From: Oceanirhabdus seepicola
Lineage (GTDB): Bacteria > Bacillota > Clostridia > Clostridiales > Clostridiaceae
Direction: 5' to 3'
Length of the DNA stretch: 64,000 nt
Assembly (NCBI RefSeq): GCF_023684385.1
Contig: NZ_JAGSOJ010000002.1
Span: 1,302,001 to 1,366,000, forward strand
Under the pieces are notes generated by a model, which worked only from the letters and a program-made list of their open reading frames with translations, was not told the origin of the DNA and made no database searches. This document shows positions 8,163 to 17,109 of this stretch, in pieces; within the stretch, counting starts at the first letter, position 1; each line of letters begins with the position of its first letter. Both the position numbers and the translations under genes were made by a program.

Positions 8163-8445
8163 CCTTCAGTTATTCGCTCACAAAAAAGGTGTAGGTAGCT
8201 CTAAAAACGGACGTGATAGTGAATCTAAGAGATTAGGTGTTAAACGTGCAGATGGACAATTCGTTCTAGCAGGAACTATCTTAGTTAGACAAAGAGGTAC
8301 TAAAATCCATCCAGGTATTAATGCTGGAAGAGGTGGAGATGACACTCTTTTCGCTAAGGTTGACGGAGTTGTTAAATTCGAAAGAATGGGCAAGTCTAAA
8401 AAAAGAGCTAGTGTTTATCCAGTGGAAGTTGAGCTTGAAGCTTAA
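8149..8445 (+). CDS. rpmA: 50S ribosomal protein L27 precursor
   Basis: 98 residues. The start at 8149 overlaps prp and follows AAGAGGAGGTGCAAGGTA. The protein begins [20 protein letters not shown]: the family's mature protein starts at AHKKG, so the first nine residues are the cleavable extension, with NLQLFA the known Prp recognition motif. After cleavage the N-terminus reaches the peptidyl transferase centre. A strong terminator follows. Confidence 0.97.
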   Translation: MLRINLQLFAHKKGVGSSKNGRDSESKRLGVKRADGQFVLAGTILVRQRGTKIHPGINAGRGGDDTLFAKVDGVVKFERMGKSKKRASVYPVEVELEA

Positions 8446-8451
8446 GAACTT

Positions 8452-8479
8452 AAGCACCCTTTTAAAGGGTGCTTTTTTA
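8452..8479 (+). terminator. Terminator after rpmA
   Basis: AAGCACCCTTT pairs with AAAGGGTGCTT, followed by a T-run. It ends the rplU-prp-rpmA transcript; obgE then needs its own promoter. Confidence 0.9.
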
Positions 8480-8599
8480 ATATGAAATATAGTTTCTGAA
8501 CGTCATATATAATAAGTGAGTTCACCAGTTATAATATATATATATTAAGTGAATAATAAAATAGTAAGAATAATATGGAAAATCAAGGAGAAATATAAT

Positions 8600-9877
8600 A
8601 TGTTTATAGATACCGCGAAAGTATTTGTAAAATCTGGAGATGGTGGTAATGGTGCCATTTCTTTTAGAAGAGAGAAGTACGTTGTGCTTGGCGGACCTTC
8701 TGGTGGTGACGGTGGGAATGGTGGATCAGTTATACTTGAAGTAGACCCACAAATTACAACTCTTTTAGACTTTACATACAAGAGAAATTATAAGGCTGCA
8801 AAAGGCGAAGATGGTGCGAAAAGTAAGATGTATGGTAAGAGCTCAGACGACTTAATAATTAAAGTTCCATTAGGAACAGTTATTAGAGATGTTGAGACAA
8901 ATAAAATAATGGCTGACCTTGCACATAAGGGTGATAGAGTTATGGTTTGTAAAGGTGGTAAAGGTGGAAAAGGAAATGCTAAATTTGCTACTCCTACTAG
9001 ACAGGCACCATCATTTGCAGAACCAGGTATGCCTGGAGAAGAAAGATGGATAACTCTTGAATTGAAATTATTAGCTGATGTTGGATTGTTAGGATTCCCT
9101 AATGTAGGAAAGTCTACTTTATTATCTATGGTTTCTAGAGCTAAACCAAAGATAGCGAATTATCACTTTACTACTTTAAAACCAAACCTTGGCGTTGTAA
9201 AAGCTGCAGGAACTCAAAGTTTTGTAATGGCAGATATACCAGGAATTATTGAGGGTGCTGCTGAAGGTGTTGGTCTTGGAATTCAATTCCTTAGACATAT
9301 TGAGAGAACAAGAGCCTTAATTCACGTTGTTGATATCTCAGGTATTGAAGGAAGAGATCCTATTGAAGATTTTAAGAAGATAAATGAAGAACTTAAAAAA
9401 TATAGTGTGAAGTTATGGGATAGACCACAGATTGTAGCGGCAAATAAAGCTGATATGCTATTTGAAGATGAAAAGTTTGAGGAATTTGAAAAAGCTGTAA
9501 AGGAAATGGGATTTGAGAAGGTATTCAAGATAAGTGCTGCAACTGGTGAAGGTGTTGAGGCACTGATGAAAGAAGCTGCTAGATTGCTTAGTGAGATTCC
9601 AGTTGAAGAGATTGAAATACCTATTGAGGAAAGATTCGTACCTGAGGAGAAACATTTCACGTATGAAATTCACAGAGCTGATGATGGTGCATTTGTAGTA
9701 GAAGGAACTTTTGTAGAGAGACTTCTTGACGCTGTTAATATTCACGATCCTCAGTCTTTAAGATATTTCCATAAAGTTCTTAAAAATAAAGGTGTTTTTG
9801 ATGAACTAAAGGAAATGGGAATACAAGATGAAGATATCGTTAGAGTTAGAGACTTTGAATTTGAGTATCTTCTGTAG
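8600..9877 (+). CDS. obgE: GTPase ObgE/CgtA
   Basis: 425 residues from the ATG at 8600, which follows CAAGGAGAAATATAAT and gives the family N-terminus [20 protein letters not shown]; the in-frame start at 8549 has no site. The glycine-rich Obg fold fills residues 1-160. The GTPase domain shows G1 [10 protein letters not shown]3 DIPG and G4 NKAD. A C-terminal OCT domain (from about 345) follows, typical of Gram-positive Obg. It acts in 50S subunit assembly, the stringent response and, in Bacillus, sporulation initiation. Confidence 0.96.
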   Translation: MFIDTAKVFVKSGDGGNGAISFRREKYVVLGGPSGGDGGNGGSVILEVDPQITTLLDFTYKRNYKAAKGEDGAKSKMYGKSSDDLIIKVPLGTVIRDVETNKIMADLAHKGDRVMVCKGGKGGKGNAKFATPTRQAPSFAEPGMPGEERWITLELKLLADVGLLGFPNVGKSTLLSMVSRAKPKIANYHFTTLKPNLGVVKAAGTQSFVMADIPGIIEGAAEGVGLGIQFLRHIERTRALIHVVDISGIEGRDPIEDFKKINEELKKYSVKLWDRPQIVAANKADMLFEDEKFEEFEKAVKEMGFEKVFKISAATGEGVEALMKEAARLLSEIPVEEIEIPIEERFVPEEKHFTYEIHRADDGAFVVEGTFVERLLDAVNIHDPQSLRYFHKVLKNKGVFDELKEMGIQDEDIVRVRDFEFEYLL

Positions 9878-9910
9878 AATTATGAAAGAATATTAGGAGT
9901 GATAAATAAA

Positions 9911-10201
9911 ATGTTAAATTCTAAACAGAGAGCCTATTTAAGAAAAATGGCTAATACGATGAATCCAATCTTCCACGTTGGTAAAAATGGAGTGGAAGAC
10001 GAGATGATAAAGCAATTAGATGATGTTCTAGAGGTAAGAGAATTAATAAAGATAAAAATACTTAAGAATAGTTTCTTAGATGCAAAAGAAGCAGCTAGCA
10101 TCATATGCGAAGAAACAGGATGTGAAACTGTTCAATTCATAGGTCATACAGTTGTATTATATAGAGAGAGCAAAAACAAACCTGAAATAGAATTACCATA
10201 G
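9911..10201 (+). CDS. yhbY: YhbY family RNA-binding (CRM domain) protein
   Basis: 96 residues from the ATG at 9911 (MLNSKQRAYLRKMAN), with TAGGAGTG upstream; the GTG at 9899 overlaps that site. The whole protein is one CRM domain with the characteristic GKNG loop in FHVGKNGVEDEM. YhbY binds pre-50S particles and is thought to help ribosome assembly, fitting its place behind obgE. It is closed by a terminator. Confidence 0.93.
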   Translation: MLNSKQRAYLRKMANTMNPIFHVGKNGVEDEMIKQLDDVLEVRELIKIKILKNSFLDAKEAASIICEETGCETVQFIGHTVVLYRESKNKPEIELP

Positions 10202-10208
10202 AACTATT

Positions 10209-10237
10209 AAGCAAACCGTCTGAGGTTTGCTTTTTTA
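10209..10237 (+). terminator. Terminator after yhbY
   Basis: AAGCAAACC (10209-10217) pairs with GGTTTGCTT (10224-10232), followed by a run of Ts. Confidence 0.88.
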
Positions 10238-10308
10238 ATTTTTTTGTAATTTGTTTACGTAAATCTATGATAAAATAGAAATATGATAAATAGAGAGGAA
10301 GAAAGTCG

Positions 10309-10920
10309 ATGTATAGAAAGGCGATTTTTGGAGGGACATTTGATCCCATACACAACGGGCATATTAATATAGCATATGAAGCACTTGAAAAACTTAATCT
10401 TGATGAGATTATTTTCATGCCAAGTGGTGATCCGCCTCATAAAGCTGATAAGAATATTACTGATGGACTTCTCAGACTTGAGATGACAAGAATGGTTGTG
10501 GAATGTAATGAAAAGTTCAGTGTGAGTGATTATGAGATAAAGAAGAAAGGTAAGAGTTATACATATGAGACAATGAAATACTTTAGTGAGACACATAAGG
10601 ACACTCAGTGGTATTTTATTGCTGGGTTAGATAGTCTTATGTATATACATGAATGGGCTAAACCTGAAAAAATCTTTGAAAAGTGTAAGGTCATTATTCT
10701 TGTTAGAAGTGGGTTTAACAATCATGAAGTGATGGAAAGAAAAGAAAAAATAGAGAAAGCCTATGGAACAGAGATTGTTTTGCTTGATATACCAAGATTG
10801 GATATTTCATCAACTAATATTAGAAATAGGTTAAAAGGGGATAGATATTGTGGGCACCTTATGCCTAGAGAGGTTGAGTATTTTGTTAAATCAGTAGGTT
10901 TATACAAATATGAAAGGTGA
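10309..10920 (+). CDS. nadD: Nicotinate-nucleotide adenylyltransferase
   Basis: 203 residues, ATG after GAGAGGAAGAAAGTCG. The nucleotidyltransferase signature GGTFDPIHNGHI is at the N-terminus, with ISSTNIRNRL (SxTxxR) near the C-terminus. It makes deamido-NAD from nicotinate mononucleotide and ATP. It heads the conserved run nadD-yqeK-LCP and ends 4 bases before yqeK. Confidence 0.96.
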   Translation: MYRKAIFGGTFDPIHNGHINIAYEALEKLNLDEIIFMPSGDPPHKADKNITDGLLRLEMTRMVVECNEKFSVSDYEIKKKGKSYTYETMKYFSETHKDTQWYFIAGLDSLMYIHEWAKPEKIFEKCKVIILVRSGFNNHEVMERKEKIEKAYGTEIVLLDIPRLDISSTNIRNRLKGDRYCGHLMPREVEYFVKSVGLYKYER

Positions 10921-10924
10921 TTAA

Positions 10925-11503
10925 ATGTTAGAGATTAATATAAATGAAATTAAAGAATATGTTGAAAAAATATTACCCAATAAGAGAATGAAACATACAG
11001 AAGGAGTTAGGGAAACTGCGCTCAAATTAGCAAAAGAATATGGATGTGATGAAAAAAAAGTTGAAATAGCTGCTTTATTGCACGATGTAGGAAAATATTT
11101 GCATAGAGACGTGCTCGTTGATATAATTAAATTTGAAGATGAGAATAAGAGAAGAATTCTTCAAGCAGAACCTCAAGTATATCATGGATTTGGAAGTGCA
11201 TATCTTGCAGAGCGGGATTTAGGTATTACAGATACAGAGATATTAAATGCTATAAAGTATCATACCACAGGTAGAGAGAGAATGTCACTTCTTGATAAAA
11301 TCATCTATATAGCTGATTACATAGAACCTAATAGGTGTTTTGAAGGCGTGGAAGAGATAAGAGGGATTGCTTTTAAGAATATAGATGAGAGTGTATTAAA
11401 AGCTATGAATAATACAATAAAATACATTGTAGATAACAATGGTATTATTGATTATGATACAATTTTAGCAAGAAATTATTTTCTTATGGATTGGGGGGAA
11501 TGA
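10925..11503 (+). CDS. yqeK: HD-domain diadenosine tetraphosphatase YqeK
   Basis: 192 residues. HD phosphohydrolase with metal-binding AALLHDVGKYL and a further conserved histidine in IKYHTTGR, both family signatures. Members hydrolyse Ap4A symmetrically to two ADP. It lies tightly between nadD and the LCP gene and would be translated from the same mRNA. Confidence 0.92.
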   Translation: MLEININEIKEYVEKILPNKRMKHTEGVRETALKLAKEYGCDEKKVEIAALLHDVGKYLHRDVLVDIIKFEDENKRRILQAEPQVYHGFGSAYLAERDLGITDTEILNAIKYHTTGRERMSLLDKIIYIADYIEPNRCFEGVEEIRGIAFKNIDESVLKAMNNTIKYIVDNNGIIDYDTILARNYFLMDWGE

Positions 11504-11504
11504 A

Positions 11505-12827
11505 GTGAGTGAAGACCAAAATAGAACACCAAGAAAGAGTACGGGTACGAGCACGAGAAAGAGAAGAAAGAAAAAAAAGAAAAGATCTACTCTAGATAGA
11601 GTGCTTTCAATATTAATAATTCTTATTATGGTTGCATGTATGATTGTACTTGGTGTATTAATAGGAAAAGGGATTGCATCCATTAGCAAAAAAAGTGATA
11701 CTAAACAATTTGCAATAATTGATGAGAATGTGGATAAAGCGCCTAAAGAGATTATTACACCCGATAAAGAAGAAATAACATTTAATAATGAATTCGTTAA
11801 TATACTACTAGTTGGTATAGATGAAGGAGATTTAAGTGAAAATGCAATTTTAAACACGAGAGAAGCGGATAGTATTCTGCTTCTTAATTATTATTATAAT
11901 GAAAAAGTGGTTAACGTAACTTCAATTCCTAGAGATATGAGTGTTGTAGTGGAAGAACAATATTTTAATGTTAGAGATGCATTAAAATTTGGTGGTATTA
12001 ACTATCTTATAACATCTGTAGAAGGAAACCTTAAATGCAAAGTAGATAATTATGTTTTATTAGATATTGAGCTTTTTAAAGAAATTGTTGATATAATTGG
12101 AAAGATTGATATTAAAATACCTTATGATATGGAATATGATGATAATCTTCAGGATTTACATATTAGATTTACTAAGGGTGAGACGATATCATTAGATGGA
12201 GAGATGGCTTCTCAATATGTAAGATGGAGAATGAATAACGATGGATGGACTCTTCCAAACAATGATATTAGTAGAATTGAGCACTTTCAGAATTTTATGA
12301 TTGAGATGTTGAATGAATTTAAAAAACCATCGAGTTATATGAGACTTGGGATGGTGGCCGAGGCTGTAGGGAAAAATGTTACAACAGATGTGAGTGTTGT
12401 TGGAATAGCTAGATACGTACTTGATATTAATGAAATAGAAAAGAAAAATATTACATTTAACACCCTAAAAGGGGAATTTACAAAAGGTGTGGAGCAGGAT
12501 TCATTTATAATTAGTAGTGATGAAAATCAAGAATTAATAAGATTGTTGAATGGAAAGGGTATAAAAAATATTAATAGAAACGAAATGAAGGTTAAAGTTA
12601 TTTATGAGAGTGATTATACGCAACTTCCTGACTTGAAAGAGAAGTTTAAAATATTGGGATATAACAATGTAGTTTATGAGGTTGGTAAGGTTGAAGAGTC
12701 AGAGATGTTGTTTATTGAGGAATTGTCAGATGATATTGATTATTTGGTCTATGAACTAGGGATGGAAAAATATGATTTATTATCGCAAAATGATGAAAAG
12801 TTTGATATAATACTTAAGATAAAATAA
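11505..12827 (+). CDS. LytR-CpsA-Psr (LCP) family protein
   Basis: 440 residues, GTG start one base after the yqeK stop, with GGGGGGAATGAA upstream. An extremely basic N-terminus with RKRRKKKKKR (about residues 19-28) precedes one membrane helix (about 31-55), so the protein is anchored with most of it outside. The LCP domain (about 95-260) shows VTSIPRDMSVVVE, with the conserved arginine. A further C-terminal domain resembles the LytR_C module. LCP enzymes attach teichoic acids or other glycopolymers to peptidoglycan. The ribosome silencing factor rsfS, often next in this cluster, is missing. Confidence 0.9.
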   Translation: MSEDQNRTPRKSTGTSTRKRRKKKKKRSTLDRVLSILIILIMVACMIVLGVLIGKGIASISKKSDTKQFAIIDENVDKAPKEIITPDKEEITFNNEFVNILLVGIDEGDLSENAILNTREADSILLLNYYYNEKVVNVTSIPRDMSVVVEEQYFNVRDALKFGGINYLITSVEGNLKCKVDNYVLLDIELFKEIVDIIGKIDIKIPYDMEYDDNLQDLHIRFTKGETISLDGEMASQYVRWRMNNDGWTLPNNDISRIEHFQNFMIEMLNEFKKPSSYMRLGMVAEAVGKNVTTDVSVVGIARYVLDINEIEKKNITFNTLKGEFTKGVEQDSFIISSDENQELIRLLNGKGIKNINRNEMKVKVIYESDYTQLPDLKEKFKILGYNNVVYEVGKVEESEMLFIEELSDDIDYLVYELGMEKYDLLSQNDEKFDIILKIK

Positions 12828-12871
12828 TAAGACCTATTTATTATTATCTATTACCAGGGAGGTAGAATAAC

Positions 12872-13255
12872 ATGGAAAAGAAAATAATTAACACAGAGAA
12901 AGCACCTGCTGCTATAGGACCATATTCTCAAGCGGTTCAGGTTGGAAACTTAGTTTATACTTCAGGACAGCTTCCAATAGACATGGAAACTAAAGAATTA
13001 GTTAAAGATGACGTTAAAAAGGCTGCAGAAATGTGTTTAAAGAATGCTAAGGCTATTCTTGAAGAAGCAGGAACTTCATTAGATAAAGTAGTGAAATCTC
13101 TTGTCTTTGTTAGAGATATGAATGATTTTGCGGCTATTAACGAAGTTTACGGAAAGTTCTTTACTGAAAACTATCCTGCAAGATCTTGCGTTCAAGCTGC
13201 TAAATTACCATTAGATGCACCAGTTGAAATGGAGTTTATAGCTATAGTTGAATAA
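12872..13255 (+). CDS. ridA: RidA family enamine/imine deaminase
   Basis: 127 residues, ATG after CCAGGGAGGTAGAATAAC. It starts MEKKIINTEKAPAAIGPYSQ and contains YTSGQLPID, RDMNDFAAIN and the C-terminal ARSCVQAAKLPLDAPVEMEF, which includes the arginine that binds the substrate carboxylate. RidA hydrolyses reactive 2-aminoacrylate-type intermediates from PLP enzymes. It appears to be a single-gene unit with its own terminator. Confidence 0.95.
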   Translation: MEKKIINTEKAPAAIGPYSQAVQVGNLVYTSGQLPIDMETKELVKDDVKKAAEMCLKNAKAILEEAGTSLDKVVKSLVFVRDMNDFAAINEVYGKFFTENYPARSCVQAAKLPLDAPVEMEFIAIVE

Positions 13256-13267
13256 TATACATAATTG

Positions 13268-13300
13268 AGACTGTTACTTTGGTAACAGTCTATGTGTTTT
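13268..13300 (+). terminator. Terminator after ridA
   Basis: AGACTGTTAC and GTAACAGTCT make a 10-bp stem with loop TTTG; the following T-tract is interrupted (ATGTGTTTT). Confidence 0.75.
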
Positions 13301-13402
13301 CTATTTGATAAAATTTTTTTTTTCTTATATAATTAAGTCTAAAGATAATTAATTTAGACATACTTAGTGGTAGTAGGTAAAAAGATATTGGGGGGATTTA
13401 TA

Positions 13403-13816
13403 GTGAAATTATTTGATAAAATTGCATGGTTCTATTTGGCATTTCATACTAGAAAACTTTTTAAGAAAAATAATTATGAAAAAGCCTTAGAAGAGGCGAC
13501 TGTTGCATATAATAAAGCTATTAAAGTATTTGGACCAAAGCATATAAAATCGGCTCAAACTTGTTATAATCTTGTGGTTATCAATACAAAATTAAGTAAT
13601 TTTGAAGAGGCGGAAAAGTGTGGCTTTGAGGTTTTGAAAATAATGGAAGAACTAAGAGGCGAATATGATTTTTCTCTTATTGAAGATTTGAGAAATCTAC
13701 AGTCCGTGTATAAAAAATGGGGTAAGAATGAGAAGGTTGATGAAATAGAGGAGCGAATTAATAAAATTATTGATATAGATGATTCAAAACATGAACAAAA
13801 GATTGAGGAAGAATAA
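13403..13816 (+). CDS. Small tetratricopeptide-repeat-like protein
   Basis: 137 residues from the GTG at 13403, which has a TTGGGGGGA site; a GTG at 13367 is in frame but has no site. The helical pattern NYEKALEEATVAYNKAIKVF, followed by AQTCYNLVVINTKLSNFEEAEKCGFEV, fits two or three TPR units, suggesting a protein-protein contact module. It ends just before the pseudouridine synthase gene, with 20 bases between, so they are probably co-transcribed. No partner or role is known. Confidence 0.7.
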   Translation: MKLFDKIAWFYLAFHTRKLFKKNNYEKALEEATVAYNKAIKVFGPKHIKSAQTCYNLVVINTKLSNFEEAEKCGFEVLKIMEELRGEYDFSLIEDLRNLQSVYKKWGKNEKVDEIEERINKIIDIDDSKHEQKIEEE

Positions 13817-13835
13817 TTATAGTAGAAGGTGTAGA

Positions 13836-14729
13836 ATGAAGAATTACTTAGAAGAAACTATTCATAAAGAATATGAAGGATATAAGCTTGTGAATTTTCT
13901 GAAGGAGCGATTTGAACTCTCTCGAAGATTTATAAAGAAGGCTTCAATTGAGAAGCGGATTACCATAAATGGTGATATTGGTAGAAAAGCTAATGTTCTT
14001 ACCATTGGTGATGTTGTAAAAGTTGAACTTGATAGGGAAGAGACTCAGAATATACCTGCAGAAGAGATGGAGCTAAAGGTTGTATATGAAGATACGCATG
14101 TTCTTATTGTGAACAAGGATCCATACATGGTTGTACATCCAACGAAGAGTCATCCATATGGGACACTATCAAATGGAGTTAAATATCATTTTGAACAGAA
14201 TGGTGAGGAGTGTATTGTGAGAATGGCAAATAGACTTGATATGAATACATCGGGTCTTGTGATGATTGCAAAGAACCAATTTGCTCATATGAAGATATCA
14301 ACGGCTATGCAGAATAATATGATAGTGAAGGAGTATATGGCTCTTGTAAAAGGAAAACTCCAAGAGAAGAAAGGAACAATTGATGCTCCAATTGGTAGAA
14401 GAAGTGAAGATTCTATAAAACGAGAGGTATTCCCTGAGGGGGCTCGAAGCATAACACATTATGAGGTGGTGGAAGAATTTTCAGATGTATCTCTTCTAAA
14501 GGTTAGACTTGAGACAGGTAGAACACATCAAATAAGAGTTCATTTGAATTATTTAGGACACCCTATAGTGGGAGATGAGCTTTATGGAAGTGCCGATGAG
14601 TACATAGATAGACAGGCGCTCCATGCATTTAAGCTTAGACTGCCTCATCCCTATAATGGCGAGATTATAGAGGTTGAATGTGAGCTTCCAGAAGATATTT
14701 CGAAATGTATAGAGAATCATAAATTATAG
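13836..14729 (+). CDS. RluA family pseudouridine synthase
   Basis: 297 residues from the ATG at 13836 (MKNYLEETIHKEYEG), after GTAGAAGGTGTAG; the longer frame from 13779 would overlap the TPR gene. An S4 RNA-binding domain (about residues 15-75) precedes the catalytic domain, whose motif RMANRLDMNTSGLVMIAKN contains the catalytic aspartate of RLD. LETGRTHQIRVH is the second family signature. It isomerises uridines in 23S rRNA or tRNA; whether it equals RluD or another paralogue cannot be told. Ends at a bidirectional terminator. Confidence 0.92.
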   Translation: MKNYLEETIHKEYEGYKLVNFLKERFELSRRFIKKASIEKRITINGDIGRKANVLTIGDVVKVELDREETQNIPAEEMELKVVYEDTHVLIVNKDPYMVVHPTKSHPYGTLSNGVKYHFEQNGEECIVRMANRLDMNTSGLVMIAKNQFAHMKISTAMQNNMIVKEYMALVKGKLQEKKGTIDAPIGRRSEDSIKREVFPEGARSITHYEVVEEFSDVSLLKVRLETGRTHQIRVHLNYLGHPIVGDELYGSADEYIDRQALHAFKLRLPHPYNGEIIEVECELPEDISKCIENHKL

Positions 14730-14730
14730 A

Positions 14731-14758
14731 AAAAAGTTGCCAAACAAGGCAACTTTTT
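14731..14758. terminator. Bidirectional terminator between rlu and dacF genes
   Basis: AAAAAGTTGCC (14731-14741) and GGCAACTTTTT (14748-14758) form an 11-bp stem with T-runs on both strands, serving both converging genes. Confidence 0.88.
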
Positions 14759-14782
14759 ATTTGTTTATTATTGATTTTAAAA

Positions 14783-16078
14783 TTAATTCCAAAATATATT
14801 TTTCTTCTGAGCTTTCTTTTTAATCTGAATAATTCTTGTAATAATGATTAATAGAATTATAATCAGAATGGTTATCACAAATGGATAAACTGGATATTGA
14901 GAACTTGTTTGACTTTCTGTATCAATTGCATATGTTCTATCAATATTAGTACTTTTTACTTCAACAGTAGGTGGAAAGTATTCTTTTCCAGCAAGTAATG
15001 TTACATCTACTGTTGAATCTCCAATTCTCAGGGTACCTGTAGTAACCATATCTCCGGTGATATAGACAGTATTCTTATCAATGTCTGCCAAAGTTAATTC
15101 AGGTTTGGCAGATGAATCTTTGTCTAAAACCATATATACATCATCCATAGCCAAAAGAGGCATTGAAATACCATCATCATCATAGGTAGTAATGGTTTCA
15201 CCAGCGGAGTAAATTTTTTCAAGCTTAAAATTTTCGAAACCATAGTCGAATAAATTAATAGCATCATTAAAAAAATTCTTTACTTCATCATGTACAAGTG
15301 CAACTATCAATCTCTGTCCATCCTTCTGTGCTGAAGCAACATAGGAATGTTGAGATTGTATTGTGTAACCTGTTTTACCTGCTTCAATATACTTATAATA
15401 AAATTCTCCAGCTGAAACTAATTTATTTTTATTCCAAAGTGGATGTCCTTCAGGAACTTGAGTTGTTCCTGGTATTTGTGTTCCTCTAGTTTTTGAAATC
15501 TCAATAAACATAGGATATTTAACTGCCTCTTTCATAATTTGTGCTAGATCGTAAGCGGATGTCTTGTGTTTAGTGTTATAAAGACCATGAGGATTTTCAA
15601 AATTAGTATTCTTAAGCCCAAGTTCTTTGGCTTTGTCATTCATCATTTTGACGAATGCTTCTTCACTTCCACCAATATGAATTGCAAGGGCAACAGCACA
15701 ATCATTAGCAGATTCTAACATAAGTGCTAATAGAAGATTTTTTACAGTAATCTGTTCATTCTCAAGAATCCATATTTTACTTCCTTCAATACCTACAGCG
15801 CTTTTAGGGATAGTAACAATCTCATCTAGATCACAATTTTCAAGAGTTAAAAGTGCAGTCATAACTTTGGTTGTTGAAGCTGGTGGATATGCAGTATTCA
15901 TATTTTTAGAATACAGTACTTCTCCAGTCGTTGCATCCAAAAGAACTACAGAATCTGCTGCAACAGATGGTGGGTTCTCAGCGTATGTAAATTTAGTTGG
16001 AAAAATAAATAAAGATAAGCATAGAAGCAGGAAACAAGCTACAGGTTTAATGATAGTGTTTCGTTTCCATTTGATCAT
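14783..16078 (-). CDS. dacF: D-alanyl-D-alanine carboxypeptidase (PBP5/DacF type)
   Basis: 431 residues. An N-terminal signal peptide (about residues 8-32, ending near TYA) is followed by the class-C-type low-mass PBP domain. All active-site motifs are present: SxxK in PPASTTKVMTALL, SxN in LESANDCAVAL, and KTG in EAGKTGYT. A beta-sheet domain follows and a C-terminal membrane helix (about 398-420) with basic tail anchors it. It trims peptidoglycan pentapeptides. The choice of dacF over dacA/dacB is by general similarity only. Start at 16078 is preceded on this strand by GAGGGAG. Confidence 0.88.
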   Translation of the reverse strand: MIKWKRNTIIKPVACFLLLCLSLFIFPTKFTYAENPPSVAADSVVLLDATTGEVLYSKNMNTAYPPASTTKVMTALLTLENCDLDEIVTIPKSAVGIEGSKIWILENEQITVKNLLLALMLESANDCAVALAIHIGGSEEAFVKMMNDKAKELGLKNTNFENPHGLYNTKHKTSAYDLAQIMKEAVKYPMFIEISKTRGTQIPGTTQVPEGHPLWNKNKLVSAGEFYYKYIEAGKTGYTIQSQHSYVASAQKDGQRLIVALVHDEVKNFFNDAINLFDYGFENFKLEKIYSAGETITTYDDDGISMPLLAMDDVYMVLDKDSSAKPELTLADIDKNTVYITGDMVTTGTLRIGDSTVDVTLLAGKEYFPPTVEVKSTNIDRTYAIDTESQTSSQYPVYPFVITILIIILLIIITRIIQIKKKAQKKNIFWN

Positions 16079-16321
16079 TTGACATTAACTCCCTCTAATA
16101 ACCTTTTGAAGAATATCTCTTCTCAATAATATAGTTAATAATAGTATAACAAAAAAAACATATGTTAGCGATAATAAAATGCGTTTATTGTAAAAATTCC
16201 CTTGGGCTAGTAGTAAAATTTGACTTATATTAAATCTTTAAGAAATAGAATATACACCATATAAAATGGTTCAAAATGGTAATAATACAATATAGAACAT
16301 AATTTAGGGGGAAGTGATTAA

Positions 16322-17032
16322 ATGCGATTTGAAATAAAGGATAAGATAATTTTAGGATTGGTATCAATGATTATAGTAATTTCAACTGTTGGAGTAATAA
16401 GATACTTATTAATTAAAGAGCAATCTCCAAGGGTAGAAGCATTAAAAAGAGATAAATATTTTATGGAGGAATATAAACCTGAAAAAGATATTTTAAAAGA
16501 TAACAAAAGTAAAGAGGGGGAGAGTAGAGAGGTAAATTTAACTGTTGTTAATAATAAAGGAAATATTAAAAAGATAACAGTTGATATTGAAGGAGCAGTT
16601 AAAAAGCCTGGGGTATATACTGTAGATGAGGATTTAAGATTAGACAATTTGATAAAAACTGCAGGAGGACTGAAGGAAATAGCTGAGACAAAGGGACTTA
16701 ATAAGGCAATGAAGCTTCAAGATGAAGGGTATTATTATATTTTTTCCATAGGGGAAGAGGATAATGGTGAGATTGCAGTATATAATTCAGAAGGTAGTTA
16801 CTCAACAACAGAGGAATCAGCTAGTCATAGTGGAGATAGAAAAATCAATATAAACACTGCCTCTATAGAGAGGTTACAGTTAATTCCGGGGATTGGAGAA
16901 GTTAAAGCAGTAAGTATAGTTGAATATAGGGAGAAGAATGGAGGATTCAAGAGTGTAGAGGAGCTAAAGAATATATCTGGAATCGGAGAGAAAACCTTCG
17001 AGAAACTAAGAGATTATATAGACATCAGATAG
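16322..17032 (+). CDS. comEA: ComEA-type DNA-binding competence protein
   Basis: 236 residues. One N-terminal membrane helix (about 10-28), an SLBB domain (about 75-140, starting VDIEGAVKKPGVYTV), a serine-rich linker, and a C-terminal helix-hairpin-helix pair, INTASIERLQLIPGIG and LKNISGIGEKTFEKL. ComEA binds incoming DNA at the outer face of the membrane and passes it to ComEC, which is encoded far away at 43559. The two-domain architecture is standard for Gram-positive ComEA. Confidence 0.93.
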   Translation: MRFEIKDKIILGLVSMIIVISTVGVIRYLLIKEQSPRVEALKRDKYFMEEYKPEKDILKDNKSKEGESREVNLTVVNNKGNIKKITVDIEGAVKKPGVYTVDEDLRLDNLIKTAGGLKEIAETKGLNKAMKLQDEGYYYIFSIGEEDNGEIAVYNSEGSYSTTEESASHSGDRKININTASIERLQLIPGIGEVKAVSIVEYREKNGGFKSVEELKNISGIGEKTFEKLRDYIDIR

Positions 17033-17065
17033 TTTATAATATACAATGTATGATGAAGAGATTTT

Positions 17066-17083
17066 GGCGTATCTAGATATGCC
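17066..17083 (+). terminator. Short hairpin between comEA and selD
   Basis: GGCGTATC and GATATGCC pair (one G-U) around TA, preceded by ATTTT and followed by TTTACA. It could be a weak terminator or only a short inverted repeat. Confidence 0.4.
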
Positions 17084-17109
17084 TTTACAAAAGCATGGAG
17101 GTGGATTAT

